Shown: positions 35,474-44,445, counted from the first letter of the stretch. The stretch: DNA of 64,000 nt from Candidatus Dadabacteria bacterium (GCA_026705445.1 JAPPAR010000013.1:62001-126000); one strand, 5' to 3'. Notes: generated by a model from the sequence alone, not told the origin. A program made the numbers and translations.

Positions 35474-35623
35474 TCAAAATCCCTCCGAGAATAAAACAGT
35501 CCTATGTGTACTAATTTTAACCTAATGTACATAACAAAACAATCCAGTCAGACCAACCTTAGATACGGAAGTTAAAACATAAGGAAAGAAGATAAGGGAT
35601 AAGGCCGGAACAAGGCAAAAAGG

Positions 35624-36066
35624 TCAGAACGATGCACAGGTGGGATTGATTTCGCGCAGGACGCCCTGCTGAGCAAATCTGCTTTTGTATCCTTCAATAA
35701 TCCTGTCTATTCCGGGAGCAGAATCGGCATTTGGCGGGACAAGGATTATAAGCACCTTGGTATCCTCTTTTATCAGATTTCCAGCGGCATCCGTGTACTG
35801 CCCATAGGCATCCAGAATGGTAAGGCCGTCAGGAAACTCAACAGTTATGGTGTCCTCGAGGAACTCATCCCATTGCTGATCACTCACGACTTGACGATTA
35901 TCCGCATTCCCCCGCCCGAAAAAAGTCTATATTCGGTATAAGACTCGGTACCGCCCGGACACGGGTTTGTCTGTGCCTCGGAAGAACATGAAAGGATAAA
36001 AGCACAAGCGGCAAGAGCCACGACAGTGACTAGTGCACCAACTGTTTGATTAAGGGTCTTCAGCAT
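35624..36066 (-). CDS. DUF3574 lipoprotein, frameshifted at a T-run
   Basis: Two overlapping frames make one domain. The first (36066 to about 35884) has a lipobox (FILSC) and ends in TEYRLF before going out of frame. The second (reading through about 35935 to 35624) gives FFGRGNADNRQVVSDQQWDEF then FPDGLTILDAYGQY, YKSRF and CASF, the full DUF3574 pattern. They join by a -1 shift on six T residues (minus strand; plus-strand A-run 35919-35924). Either a one-base deletion, an assembly error in a homopolymer, or slippage explains it. Function of the family unknown. Confidence 0.7.
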
Positions 36067-36135
36067 AAACTCTCTCGCTTAAGCGGAGAGATGCAAAAAT
36101 TCCGTTCTCCCCGCGAGAACACTGCAAAAATTGTG

Positions 36136-36208
<73 letters not shown>

Positions 36209-36277
36209 AGAAATAAACGGGTTTTAATTCTACCCGAAGAAAATATTTTGTTTCAAGGAACGAAACTTCTTCGTTCA

Positions 36278-36320
36278 TAAACAAAGGAGCCCCGGCCCTT
36301 TTCTAAAGAACCGAGGCCCC
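36278..36320 (-). terminator. Strong terminator after the amt-porin operon
   Basis: On the minus strand a 15-pair stem (GGGGCCTCGGTTCTT at 36320-36306 with AAGGGCCGGGGCTCC at 36300-36286, counting G-U pairs) has a five-base loop and is followed by TTTGTTT. It lies 70 bases past the porin stop. Confidence 0.75.
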
Positions 36321-36389
36321 ACTGAACACAGAAAAAAGAGGTATGGAGAGATGGTTTTTTTCTTCTGCGTTGTGTTTGGTTTTCCCTAT

Positions 36390-37484
36390 CTATACGTCAA
36401 GCCAGTAAAGAAGCTGTACGGCAAATCCGTGCTGATTATCTTCGCCGGCAAAATAAGCGTCGTCGCCGTCCGCCATGTCATACCTGTACTCAAGCCTCGT
36501 CTCGAAATTCCCCACGGACTCGAAAGGAGTCAATATGAGAGTCGAGGTGAACTCGGAAAGCTCAAGGCCCGGTGTATCGACTCTTTCCGACTCATCAACG
36601 TACTCACCCCTGAGAGCCAGTGACATGGAGTCCGCAAGACTTACTATCGCATAACCTGCAAAACCCCAACGGTCTCCCCCCGCATCATGCGACGTGTACT
36701 CGAAATCGGCTATCAAGGTGACCTTCTCCATGAGGGTCACGGTCCCAACAACCGTGACAAGGGTCCTGGTATCGCCATCAGTATCGCCGAAGTACCCGGT
36801 AACACCGAGCCAGCCGTCGTTCGCGAAATTAAGCGCAATCTGCGATTCAAATGTCTTGCCGTCATCCACATCATCAACCGCGTCCCAGTCGTTGCTTAAG
36901 CCGAGAGCGAAATCAAGTGATCCGGCACTGAAGGTGGCCCGAACACCGCTGTGCGCAAACGGAATCCTGTAAAAAAGCAGGGATCTCGTTATGTTGGTGT
37001 TGTCCTTGGCCTCTATAAGTTCCCAGCCCGCAAGCGTGGTGAACTGACCGGCGTAGATGTTAAGACCACCGGCGCCCGATGGAACAAGCACGTTTATGTA
37101 AGCCTGATAAGGACTTACCGCGCCGTCGCCGTCGGTGTTAAAACCGAAGCCGAGACGTTCAGCCTGTTCGCCGAAAAGAACATCTGCGCTGAAACCCACC
37201 TGATCCATTACTCCATCGCCGACAGTTGGAACCTTTTCAAGCGAAAGAGTGAAGGCGTCTATCGAAAAATCGTTGTGCTCGGGATAAAGACCCCTCTCGA
37301 CGATACCCTCCCCGACTTCCCCGTTCGAAACATACTGGTAAGTCGTGTCAAGCGAAAAGCCGAGTCCAATCGATTCAAGATTTCCGAGATCGAGGGCGTT
37401 TGCCCTCGGGCCCCCGAACTGGGTCCCGAGCAACAAAGCCGCCGCAATCATCATCAATGAAAGTTTAGAAACTATACTTCTCAT
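36390..37484 (-). CDS. Outer-membrane beta-barrel porin (BBP2-like)
   Basis: 364 residues with a signal peptide (MMIAAALLLGTQFGGPRANA) and a body of alternating amphipathic strands with many Gly and Asp turns, ending in an aromatic strand (AVQLLYWLDV). The pattern of QAYINVLVP, FYRIPFAHSGVR and LALRGEYVDESER matches putative beta-barrel porin-2 (OmpL-like) proteins. It lies 52 bases downstream of amt on the same strand with a terminator after it, so it is probably co-expressed and may admit nitrogen solutes. Confidence 0.82.
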   Translation of the reverse strand: MRSIVSKLSLMMIAAALLLGTQFGGPRANALDLGNLESIGLGFSLDTTYQYVSNGEVGEGIVERGLYPEHNDFSIDAFTLSLEKVPTVGDGVMDQVGFSADVLFGEQAERLGFGFNTDGDGAVSPYQAYINVLVPSGAGGLNIYAGQFTTLAGWELIEAKDNTNITRSLLFYRIPFAHSGVRATFSAGSLDFALGLSNDWDAVDDVDDGKTFESQIALNFANDGWLGVTGYFGDTDGDTRTLVTVVGTVTLMEKVTLIADFEYTSHDAGGDRWGFAGYAIVSLADSMSLALRGEYVDESERVDTPGLELSEFTSTLILTPFESVGNFETRLEYRYDMADGDDAYFAGEDNQHGFAVQLLYWLDV

Positions 37485-37536
37485 TTTTCTCCTCCTATAA
37501 GAGTTATTACTTTCTTTTTTCCCTGTTCTGATGCCA

Positions 37537-38883
37537 TTAAACCTGCGTTGTGGCCTGAAAATCCGGATAGGACTCCATTCCGTGCTCGGTTATATCCAGT
37601 CCTCTTCTCTCCTCTTCCTCGCTCACTCTTATGCCAATAGCCATCTTTATGGCGTAGAAGATGATGAAGGCGCAGACGACTGTGAAGACACCGTATGCCA
37701 GAACCCCTATAAGCTGAACCATAAAACTGAAATCGGGTCCTCCGAAAATTCCCACGGCAAGCGTTCCCCATATACCGCAGACCAAGTGAACGGAAATCGC
37801 TCCCACCGGATCGTCTATCCTTATCTTGTCGAAGAAACTGACCGCGAAAACCACTATTATTCCGGCCACAAGCCCTATGATGACCGCCTCTCCCGGAGAG
37901 ACCACGTCGGCCCCGGCCGTGATTCCCACAAGACCCGCAAGCACACCGTTCAGAGCCATGGAGAGGTCAGGGTACTTAAAAGTTCCCCACGACGTGAAGG
38001 CCGCTCCTAAAGCGCCCGCAGCAGCCGCAAGCGAAGTCGTGACTATGACCAGTGAAATCAGTTCCGGATCCGCACTCAGCACCGAACCGCCGTTAAAACC
38101 GAACCATCCCATCCAGAGCAAGAACACACCGACTGCAAGAAGCGGAAGAGAGTGACCCGGAATCGGTCTCATTGCTCCCGAGGCGAGATATTTCCCTATG
38201 CGCGGGCCAAGAAGATAGGCTCCGACAAGTCCTCCCCATCCTCCTACGCTGTGAACGAGCGTAGAACCGGCGAAATCATAAAAACCCATCTGATCAAGCC
38301 ATCCGCCGCCCCACTTCCAAGATCCAGCTATGGGATACACTATGGCGACGAATATGGTTGCGAAGATAAGAAAGCTTGAGAGCTTTATACGTTCGGCAAC
38401 AGCTCCAGAAACAATCGTGGCCGCTGTTGCGGCAAACATTGCCTGGAATATGAAATCGGTGTAGTAGGTGTAGCCACCGTCCGCATACTCTATGAGCCCC
38501 TCAGCCCCGGCCGGTGCTGAAATACCGAAACCGGCAAACCCGAAGATGCCACCACCTATGAAATCCCCTGGGTACATAAGGTTAAAACCCATAAGGGCGT
38601 AAGTGAGAATGCCCGCCGAGATGATAAACGTGTTTTTAAACAGTATGTTTACCGTGTTTTTCGATCTGGTAAGTCCGGTCTCGAGAGTGGCAAATCCGAG
38701 ATGCATTATAAAGACAAGAAAAGTCGCAAGCAGCATCCACACGTTGTTCGCCACGAAAACAGAATGGGCCGCACCTTCTGACGCAAAAGCTGAATAGCCC
38801 CCCAGAACAACAAAAGCAAAAACCGAAAGAAACAGCACGCGGCTGCATCCGAAGGGTTTTCTTAAAAAATCTGCGATATTCAT
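37537..38883 (-). CDS. amt: Ammonium transporter
   Basis: 448 residues from ATG 38883, which has GGAGGAG six bases upstream. An N-terminal signal-like segment precedes eleven membrane helices. Amt motifs seen: VWMLLATFLVFIMHLGFATLE, NLMYPGDF, AATAATIVSGAVAERIKL, DFAGSTLVHSVGGWGGLVGA (with conserved His) and GGSVLSADPELI. It conducts ammonium/ammonia. No glnK/glnB partner is adjacent; a porin follows. The promoter region has a sigma-54-type site and an upstream palindrome, consistent with nitrogen control. Confidence 0.96.
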   Translation of the reverse strand: MNIADFLRKPFGCSRVLFLSVFAFVVLGGYSAFASEGAAHSVFVANNVWMLLATFLVFIMHLGFATLETGLTRSKNTVNILFKNTFIISAGILTYALMGFNLMYPGDFIGGGIFGFAGFGISAPAGAEGLIEYADGGYTYYTDFIFQAMFAATAATIVSGAVAERIKLSSFLIFATIFVAIVYPIAGSWKWGGGWLDQMGFYDFAGSTLVHSVGGWGGLVGAYLLGPRIGKYLASGAMRPIPGHSLPLLAVGVFLLWMGWFGFNGGSVLSADPELISLVIVTTSLAAAAGALGAAFTSWGTFKYPDLSMALNGVLAGLVGITAGADVVSPGEAVIIGLVAGIIVVFAVSFFDKIRIDDPVGAISVHLVCGIWGTLAVGIFGGPDFSFMVQLIGVLAYGVFTVVCAFIIFYAIKMAIGIRVSEEEERRGLDITEHGMESYPDFQATTQV

Positions 38884-38926
38884 AACCAACTCCTCCATGT
38901 TTGGACAATTTTCTTCCCAATACCTT

Positions 38927-38943
38927 TTGCAATTAAGGGGCCA
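38927..38943 (-). promoter_or_regulatory. Sigma-54-type promoter of amt
   Basis: On the minus strand TGGCCC-N5-TTGCA gives GG and GC with ten bases between, the -24/-12 pattern of RpoN promoters, with one mismatch to TGGCAC-N5-TTGCA. Transcription would start near 38917, 34 bases before the ATG. Confidence 0.6.
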
Positions 38944-39062
38944 TAAAACCAAAAGACAGGAGGCGCTCACTCTAACTATCTGAAATAATTGGGAAAAAAT
39001 AAATCCCCAACGGCTCGGGATTTTCAAGTAGACTTAGAGCCTGCAAATCATGCCTAAAAAAT

Positions 39063-39077
39063 GTGCACAGTGTGCAC
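39063..39077. promoter_or_regulatory. GTGCACA-G-TGTGCAC palindrome, possible activator site
   Basis: Two perfect seven-base arms flank one central base. It lies about 150 bases upstream of the predicted amt start, a suitable distance for an enhancer-binding protein. Spacing differs from the classic NtrC site, so the binding factor is unknown. It could also serve fmt on the other strand. Confidence 0.35.
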
Positions 39078-39162
39078 CGAAAAAAACCGTTTAGAACAAA
39101 AATCGCGTGCAGGCGCAAAAAATGGAGACCGAAGCGATCGCTTCCTTTAAAAACACAGAAAA

Positions 39163-40089
39163 ATGAGAATCCTTTTCGCCGGAACACCAGAATTCGCCGT
39201 ACCATCGCTCGAGGCGCTTTGCGATTCTCCCCACGAGGTAATCGCGCTCCTCTCAAGGCCGGACAGGCCAAGGGGGAGGAGCCGAAAACCCGTATGGCCG
39301 GAAACAAAAAAAGTTGCCGCGGAGCGCAGAGTGCCCGTTTTTCAGCCCCAAGACTTAAAAACACCCGAGTTCCAAGAGACGCTGAAGGCCCTTTCACCCG
39401 ATCTCATAGCGGTCGCGGCCTACGGAAAAATACTTCCCGCCGCCGTCCTTGACGCACCTCCTTTCGGTTGCGTAAACGTTCACGCATCGCTGCTTCCCAG
39501 CTATAGGGGAGCAGCCCCAATTAACTGGGCCATAGCAAAGGGAGAGAAAAAAACGGGAGTTACGATCATGCATATTGACGAGGAACTGGACACGGGAGAC
39601 ATTCTCGCTCAAAGGGAGGTACAGATAGGAGATGAGGAAACCGCCGAGGAACTTTCAAAAAGACTTTCGCTTGAAGGAGCAGGGCTTCTTTTACAAACGA
39701 TCGACCGCATCGCAAAAAATGAAATATCTCCCGTAAAGCAGGACCCGGCTGCGGCCACCTACGCACCTCTTCTCTCGAGAAAAGACGGCCGGGTGGACTG
39801 GAGCCGGGAGGCAGAGGAGATAAAAAATTTAGTAAGGGCGATGACTCCGTGGCCGTCCGCCCACACCACGCTCGGGGGGAAAAACCTCAAGATATTAAGG
39901 GCGCTTTCGGGCCCGGGGGAAGGAAGACCCGGAGAAATAGTATCTCTCAGGGGAGAAAGCCTGGACGTCGCAACGGGTAATGGGATCCTGCAGATACTCT
40001 CTCTTCAGATCGAAGGCGCAAGAAAAATGGACGCCCCTGAATTCAAGCGGGGCAAAAAAGATCTTCGGGAAGGGCAGTTCATGATATGA
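39163..40089 (+). CDS. fmt: Methionyl-tRNA formyltransferase
   Basis: 308 residues, normal length. Motifs: MRILFAGTPEFAVPSLEALC, DLIAVAAYGKILP, CVNVHASLLPSYRGAAPINWAI, GVTIMHIDEELDTGDIL, with the Asn-His-Asp active site (N in NVHAS, H in VHAS, D in DTGDI). It formylates initiator Met-tRNA. It diverges from amt; def is not seen here. Confidence 0.96.
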   Translation: MRILFAGTPEFAVPSLEALCDSPHEVIALLSRPDRPRGRSRKPVWPETKKVAAERRVPVFQPQDLKTPEFQETLKALSPDLIAVAAYGKILPAAVLDAPPFGCVNVHASLLPSYRGAAPINWAIAKGEKKTGVTIMHIDEELDTGDILAQREVQIGDEETAEELSKRLSLEGAGLLLQTIDRIAKNEISPVKQDPAAATYAPLLSRKDGRVDWSREAEEIKNLVRAMTPWPSAHTTLGGKNLKILRALSGPGEGRPGEIVSLRGESLDVATGNGILQILSLQIEGARKMDAPEFKRGKKDLREGQFMI

Positions 40090-40104
40090 ACGCTCGGGGA
40101 CTCC

Positions 40105-40473
40105 CTATATCCTGATTGAGACCTCGAAAGTTCCTATTTTCACTTTGCCGGCAAGCCCACATTTCCAGCAAAGATCTGTAGCGTGAGTCTTTGACTTTGC
40201 GGGAACAAGCAGAATGAGTTGGACTGAAAGTTCCGAGAGGGTTTTCCAGTACTCGCTTCTTTTTTCGTCGATAGTGGCTTCGGTCTCAACCTCAATAATC
40301 TGCACGACCTGCCCGTATGAACCGAGAATTACATCGGGGAAAAGACCCTCGAACTCACAGAGTTGCTCTTCGCCGGGGTTGGTACGTATCTCATTATAAA
40401 GCGAGGAGTACTTCTGCTCCACCTGCCTTATTACCCAGTCATGAATCAACTTCTCCTCACTCGGAATTTTCAT
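40105..40473 (-). CDS. Hypothetical protein with PD-(D/E)XK-like pattern
   Basis: 122 residues. A core FPDVILGSYGQVVQIIEVETEATI has an Asp followed by a strand ending ExE, and LSVQLILLVPAKSKTHA after it, the layout of small restriction-like nuclease folds with Glu in place of Lys. A pair CWKCG near the end may bind metal. It overlaps the nadK end by 17 bases and is thus third in the prfB-nadK operon. Role unknown. Confidence 0.55.
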   Translation of the reverse strand: MKIPSEEKLIHDWVIRQVEQKYSSLYNEIRTNPGEEQLCEFEGLFPDVILGSYGQVVQIIEVETEATIDEKRSEYWKTLSELSVQLILLVPAKSKTHATDLCWKCGLAGKVKIGTFEVSIRI

Positions 40474-41323
40474 ATCTCCCGCTCCACATAAGCTTTGTCT
40501 TCAAAATGTTGAAATAATCCCTAAAAGGAGATTTTATGATATTCACGTAACTCTCCGAACCTTCAAGAACAACTTCGTCGCCGAGATAAAGAGGCACTCC
40601 CACCTGGCCATCAAGCGTAAGATAGGTGTTCTGTATGTCGGTAAGCACCCTCGTCCTTATCTTTTTCGTGTAGGGAACCACGATAGGCCTGTTGGTAAGG
40701 ATATGCGGACATATTGGAGTGACGGTTATCACGGGCAGCGTCGGATAAATTATCGGCCCGCCCGCAGAAAGAGAATAGGCGGTTGAGCCGGTAGGGGTCG
40801 CGAAGATAATTCCGTCAGCCTTAAAGGTCGTAACGTATTTTTCGTTTATATATATGGAGAGGTCCACAACCTTGGAAATTGGACCGTTGTTTATAACTAC
40901 GTCGTTTAGTACCGTGAATTCTTCCCGCTCTCCATCCTTTCTATCTACGCAGCACGATATCATGTCCCTTTTTTCTATCTCGTAGTCTCCGGCGAGTATT
41001 CTCTCCATCATCGGAAAAAACTCATCCACCGTGAACTCAGTGAGAAACCCGAGTCCACCGAGATTGCAGCCCAGTATTGAGACGTCATGTCCCTGCACCA
41101 TTCGTGAAACCCAGATAAAGGAACCGTCACCCCCGAACACAACTATTATGTCGACGGCCGCAGCCAGGTCACGCTCCGCAAGCACGTTCTCAGCGTCTAT
41201 GTTGCGTCCAAGGTTCTCCTCAACGAAGAACTCTATGTCTCTTTCACGAAGCCACCCGCACAGCCCCCTGGCAATCTCATAGACTTGCGCGCTGTCCTTC
41301 TTGCCCGTTATGCCGAACTTCAA
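40457..41323 (-). CDS. nadK: NAD kinase
   Basis: 288 residues. GGDGSFIWVSRM (GGDG motif), GCNLGGLGFLTEF, FTVLNDVVINNGPISKVVDL and TPTGSTAYSLSAGGPI are all present, with the catalytic Asp in GGDG. It phosphorylates NAD to NADP. Start ATG 41323 overlaps the prfB stop by four bases (ATGA), so it is translationally coupled. Confidence 0.95.
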   Translation of the reverse strand: MKFGITGKKDSAQVYEIARGLCGWLRERDIEFFVEENLGRNIDAENVLAERDLAAAVDIIVVFGGDGSFIWVSRMVQGHDVSILGCNLGGLGFLTEFTVDEFFPMMERILAGDYEIEKRDMISCCVDRKDGEREEFTVLNDVVINNGPISKVVDLSIYINEKYVTTFKADGIIFATPTGSTAYSLSAGGPIIYPTLPVITVTPICPHILTNRPIVVPYTKKIRTRVLTDIQNTYLTLDGQVGVPLYLGDEVVLEGSESYVNIIKSPFRDYFNILKTKLMWSGRYENSE

Positions 41324-42442
41324 GTCGCTTCCTCCCTTGAGTCTCCAGTTGAGTCATGCAGAAGATACGATTCTATAAAACCATCTATCTCCCCGTCAAG
41401 TACCGCGTCAATTCCCGAGGACTCAAAACTGGTGCGGTGATCCTTTACCATGCGGTAGGGATGCAGAACGTAGGATCTTATCTGACTTCCCCAGCCGATT
41501 TCCTTTTTCGAGGAATTGAGTTCCTCTTCTTTTTGTTTTTCCTCCATCCTGCGCAGTTCGTAGAGCCTCGCCTTGAGTATCTTCATGGCGCTCTCCCTGT
41601 TCTGGCGCTGCGACCTCTCGTTCTGGCAGCTGACCGCGACCCCGGTGGGAAGATGCGTGATGCGGACCGCGGAATCCGTCTTGTTAACATGCTGTCCGCC
41701 CGCTCCGCTCGCGCGGTAAGTATCGACCCGCAGATCCTTTTCCTCTATGTTCACCTCTATTGAATCATCTATCTCGGGAGAAACGAAAACCGATGCGAAA
41801 GAAGTGTGCCTCCTTTTGTTCGAGTCAAACGGGGATATCCTCACCAGCCTGTGAACCCCTGTCTCCGCCTTCAGGTAACCGAAGGCGAACTTCCCATGAG
41901 CAAGAATTGTGGCGCTTTTTATGCCGGCTTCCTCTCCGTCCTGAGTCTCAAGCAGTTTCGCTGAAAATCCCTTCCTCTCCGCGTACCGAAGGTACATGCG
42001 AAGAAGCATCGCGGCCCAGTCCTGGGCTTCGGTTCCCCCCGCCCCGGCGTTTACCGATACTATGGCGTTTCGAGCGTCGTCAGGGCCGCCGAGAATCCGG
42101 GTGAACTCAAGTTCGTTGACTTTGGCTTCTAAGGACGCAAGCATGGCACCCGCCTCTTCAATCGAATCCTGATCGTCTTCACCGACCGCGAGTTCGAGAA
42201 GACACGCCGCGTCCTCCATGTCGGAACGGAGCTTCTCGAATCTCGAAACGGAGTCTTTGATTTCGGACTGTTCCTGAAGCGTTTTGCGGGCTAGCTCGGA
42301 ATTATCCCAGAAATCCGGAGCCGCTGTAATTTTTTCAAACTCTTTTAATCTTTCAGTCTTGGAAGGCAGGTCAAAGATAGTCTCCCATTTTCTGAATTCT
42401 TTCTCCGAGGCTTTCCATCAGGGCAGTGAGTTCCTCTTTCAT
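41320..42442 (-). CDS. prfB: Peptide chain release factor 2, with programmed +1 frameshift
   Basis: The first 23 codons, from ATG 42442 with AGGAGG upstream, read MKEELTALMESLGERIQKMGDYL and stop at TGA. A +1 shift at CTT-TGA-C continues as DLPSKTERLKEFEKITAAPD and into the body: GAGGTEAQDWAAMLLRMYLRYAERKG, GVHRLVRISPFDSNKRRHTSFASVFV, and the peptidyl-hydrolysis GGQ in RASGAGGQHVNKTDSAVRI. Total 373 residues; the span is 1 mod 3, as a single +1 shift requires. The SPF tripeptide is the RF2 type, reading UAA/UGA. prfB-nadK overlap by four bases. Confidence 0.96.
42370..42379 (-). promoter_or_regulatory. prfB: RF2 autoregulatory frameshift site
   Basis: TAT CTT TGA C: the P-site CTT slips to TTT and the UGA is bypassed when RF2 is scarce. 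A Shine-Dalgarno-like GGGAG sits upstream, five bases from the CTT, whereas E. coli has AGGGGG three bases away. Confidence 0.9.
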
Positions 42443-42519
42443 CCAAGACTCCTCCTTAGAACGCGTTAGAAGATAGTACGCAAATAACCTGTGAATTCAA
42501 AAACACGGACGATTCCCAA

Positions 42520-42776
42520 ATAAAAACATTAGAATACGAACGCGAAGATGGGACTAAACCGTTTAAGCAATGGTTCGATTCTCTTAGCTCCGTTATTGGC
42601 TGAAAATCAGAACTGCTGTAGCTCGAATGAAAAATGGGAATTTTTCAAAAGACGGTGACAATCTGATCATTCTCTTGGGCGGTGGGACGAAGAAACGTCA
42701 GCAAAGCGACATTAACGAGGCGAAGAGATATTGGAAAGACTACAAAGACAGAAAAAATTCGCATGGAATAATATAA
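42520..42776 (+). pseudogene. Decayed HigB/RelE-family toxin
   Basis: Two coding pieces are visible. The first, in frame at 42529, reads LEYEREDGTKPFKQWFDSL and ends at a stop at 42601. The second, about one base out of frame, reads [15 protein letters not shown] then [18 protein letters not shown] and [12 protein letters not shown]. Together they match the HigB-type killer, but the region between NGNF and DGDN lacks about 25 residues including the usual ELRIxYGPGYRVYF segment, and the start codon is not clear. The antitoxin gene follows 18 bases later, intact. Confidence 0.75.
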
Positions 42777-42793
42777 AAGACAGGAGGAACATA

Positions 42794-43111
42794 GTGGCAT
42801 TAACACGCGACTTTAGAGATACCGTAATGGAACGGGCTAGGAAAGATCCGGAATTCCGCATCGGTCTTCTGACCGAAGCAATTGAGCGTGTTATCAATGA
42901 TGAAATTAACGTAGCCAAGGAGTTGTTGCGAGACTACGTTAACGCGACTATCGGTTTTCAGGAACTTGGAACCCTTACGAAAAAAGATCCGAAAAGTCTA
43001 ATGCGCATGCTCGGCCCGAAAGGGAATCCAAGTCTTAAAAACATCTCTTCCCTGCTAGCATCCTTAAAGGAAAGCGAGGGCGTAAAACTTCATGTGCAGA
43101 CCTTGAGATAA
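42794..43111 (+). CDS. Antitoxin of HigA/addiction-module type, retained
   Basis: 105 residues from GTG 42794, six bases after AGGAGG. The product (VALTRDFRDTVMERARKDPEFR ... MLGPKGNPSLKNISSLLASL) is the helix-turn-helix antidote of HigB-type toxins. Longer upstream starts belong to the decayed toxin. The toxin itself is broken, so this is an antitoxin without a functional partner locally; it could neutralise a toxin elsewhere. Confidence 0.88.
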   Translation: MALTRDFRDTVMERARKDPEFRIGLLTEAIERVINDEINVAKELLRDYVNATIGFQELGTLTKKDPKSLMRMLGPKGNPSLKNISSLLASLKESEGVKLHVQTLR

Positions 43112-43238
43112 CACCTGTTATCAAGTACGAAGACCCTCTTGGCACCAATACCGTCAATTCCCAATTGAAACGGCTTACATTTGTGGGTATTTTACCCGCT
43201 TTGATTCAATCCCCTAATAACACGAGGAGAAACACCAA

Positions 43239-44378
43239 ATGAAAAGATTGCTGCTGACCCCCGGCCCCGTGGCGGTCCCAAGCGAAATAATGGTTGAGAT
43301 GGCGAGACCGCTCATTCATCACAGGACCAAGGAATTTGAAGCCGTGTTCGCTCAGGCAAGAGAAGGCCTGAAACAGATTTTTCAGACAGAAAACGAAGTT
43401 TTCATACTTGCGGCTTCGGGAACCGGCGCAATGGAAGGAGCCGTGGTAAACACCCTTCGCGCGGGAGACAAGGTGATCACGGTAAACGGCGGAAAGTTCG
43501 GAGAGAGGTGGGGGAAGATAGCGAGAGCCTACGGACTGGAAGTGGATGAAATAGAGGTTACGTGGGGCGAGGCGGTTTCCCCGGCAGTAATAGAGGAAAA
43601 ACTCGAGAGCGACCCCTCGATAAGAGCGGTTCTGATGCAGGCAAGCGAGACCTCAACCGGAGTCAAGCATCCAACCGACCAGATCGCGGCGATTACATCA
43701 AAAAGAGACGACGTGCTGCTCATAGTTGACGGCATAACCGCCGTCGGGGTGTTCCCCCTCCCGTTTGACGAGCTGGGAATAGATGTTCTAGTTGGCGGCT
43801 CGCAGAAGGCTTTCATGCTTCCCCCGGGACTCTCATTCGCGACGATGAGCGAGAAGGCCTGGGAATTCAGCAAGACCTCGGATCTCCCGAAGTTCTATCT
43901 CAATTTTGCCGACTACCAGAAAAGCGCCCAGAAAAACACGACTCCCTGGACCCCGGCCGTTACGCTGATAATCGGCCTCGGCAAGGTTATAGAGGGATTC
44001 ATGGAAGAGGGAATGGACAATATTTACAGAAAACGCGAACTGATGTCGCTTGCGACCCGCGAGGCGCTCCGAGCGATCAACATAGATCTTTTCACCAATG
44101 ACGCGGCAAGCCCGGCTCTTACCGTGGGAGTAGCTCCCGAAGAGATAGGGGCGGGGAAAATCATCTCCGAGCTTCAGGCGAAATTCGGTATGACTGTCGC
44201 AGGCGGACAGGATCACGCCAAGGGAAAAATCTTCAGGGTATCCCACATAGGAGATGTCGACCGAAACGACATGGTGGCGTTTGTCTCTGCCCTTGAATCC
44301 ATTCTGGGATCTTTGGGACACGACTTCTCAAGCGGAGCCGGTGTTGCCAAGGTATCGGAAATGCTGGGGACGGCATAG
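43239..44378 (+). CDS. Pyridoxal-phosphate aminotransferase, alanine-glyoxylate/serine-pyruvate type
   Basis: 379 residues of the class V aminotransferase family: LLTPGPVAVPSEIMVEMARPLIHHRT, ILAASGTGAMEGAVVNTL, LLIVDGITAVGVFPLPFDELGIDVLVGGSQKAFMLPPG with the Schiff-base Lys in GSQKAF. Members transaminate alanine or serine with glyoxylate or pyruvate; many serve serine/glycine metabolism. A clear AGGAG precedes the ATG. serA, often next to it, is not here. Confidence 0.92.
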   Translation: MKRLLLTPGPVAVPSEIMVEMARPLIHHRTKEFEAVFAQAREGLKQIFQTENEVFILAASGTGAMEGAVVNTLRAGDKVITVNGGKFGERWGKIARAYGLEVDEIEVTWGEAVSPAVIEEKLESDPSIRAVLMQASETSTGVKHPTDQIAAITSKRDDVLLIVDGITAVGVFPLPFDELGIDVLVGGSQKAFMLPPGLSFATMSEKAWEFSKTSDLPKFYLNFADYQKSAQKNTTPWTPAVTLIIGLGKVIEGFMEEGMDNIYRKRELMSLATREALRAINIDLFTNDAASPALTVGVAPEEIGAGKIISELQAKFGMTVAGGQDHAKGKIFRVSHIGDVDRNDMVAFVSALESILGSLGHDFSSGAGVAKVSEMLGTA

Positions 44379-44445
44379 ATACCGTTACCATGCGACGTCC
44401 GCTATTCAAGCGGACTGAAGCCGGGCAATACCTCTATGTTGTTTC

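Noticed and set aside
36259-36277. GAACGAA/TTCGTTC hairpin between the porin terminator and tRNA-Phe
   Set aside because: Seven-pair stem without a clean T-tract on either strand; may be a processing signal but is not called.
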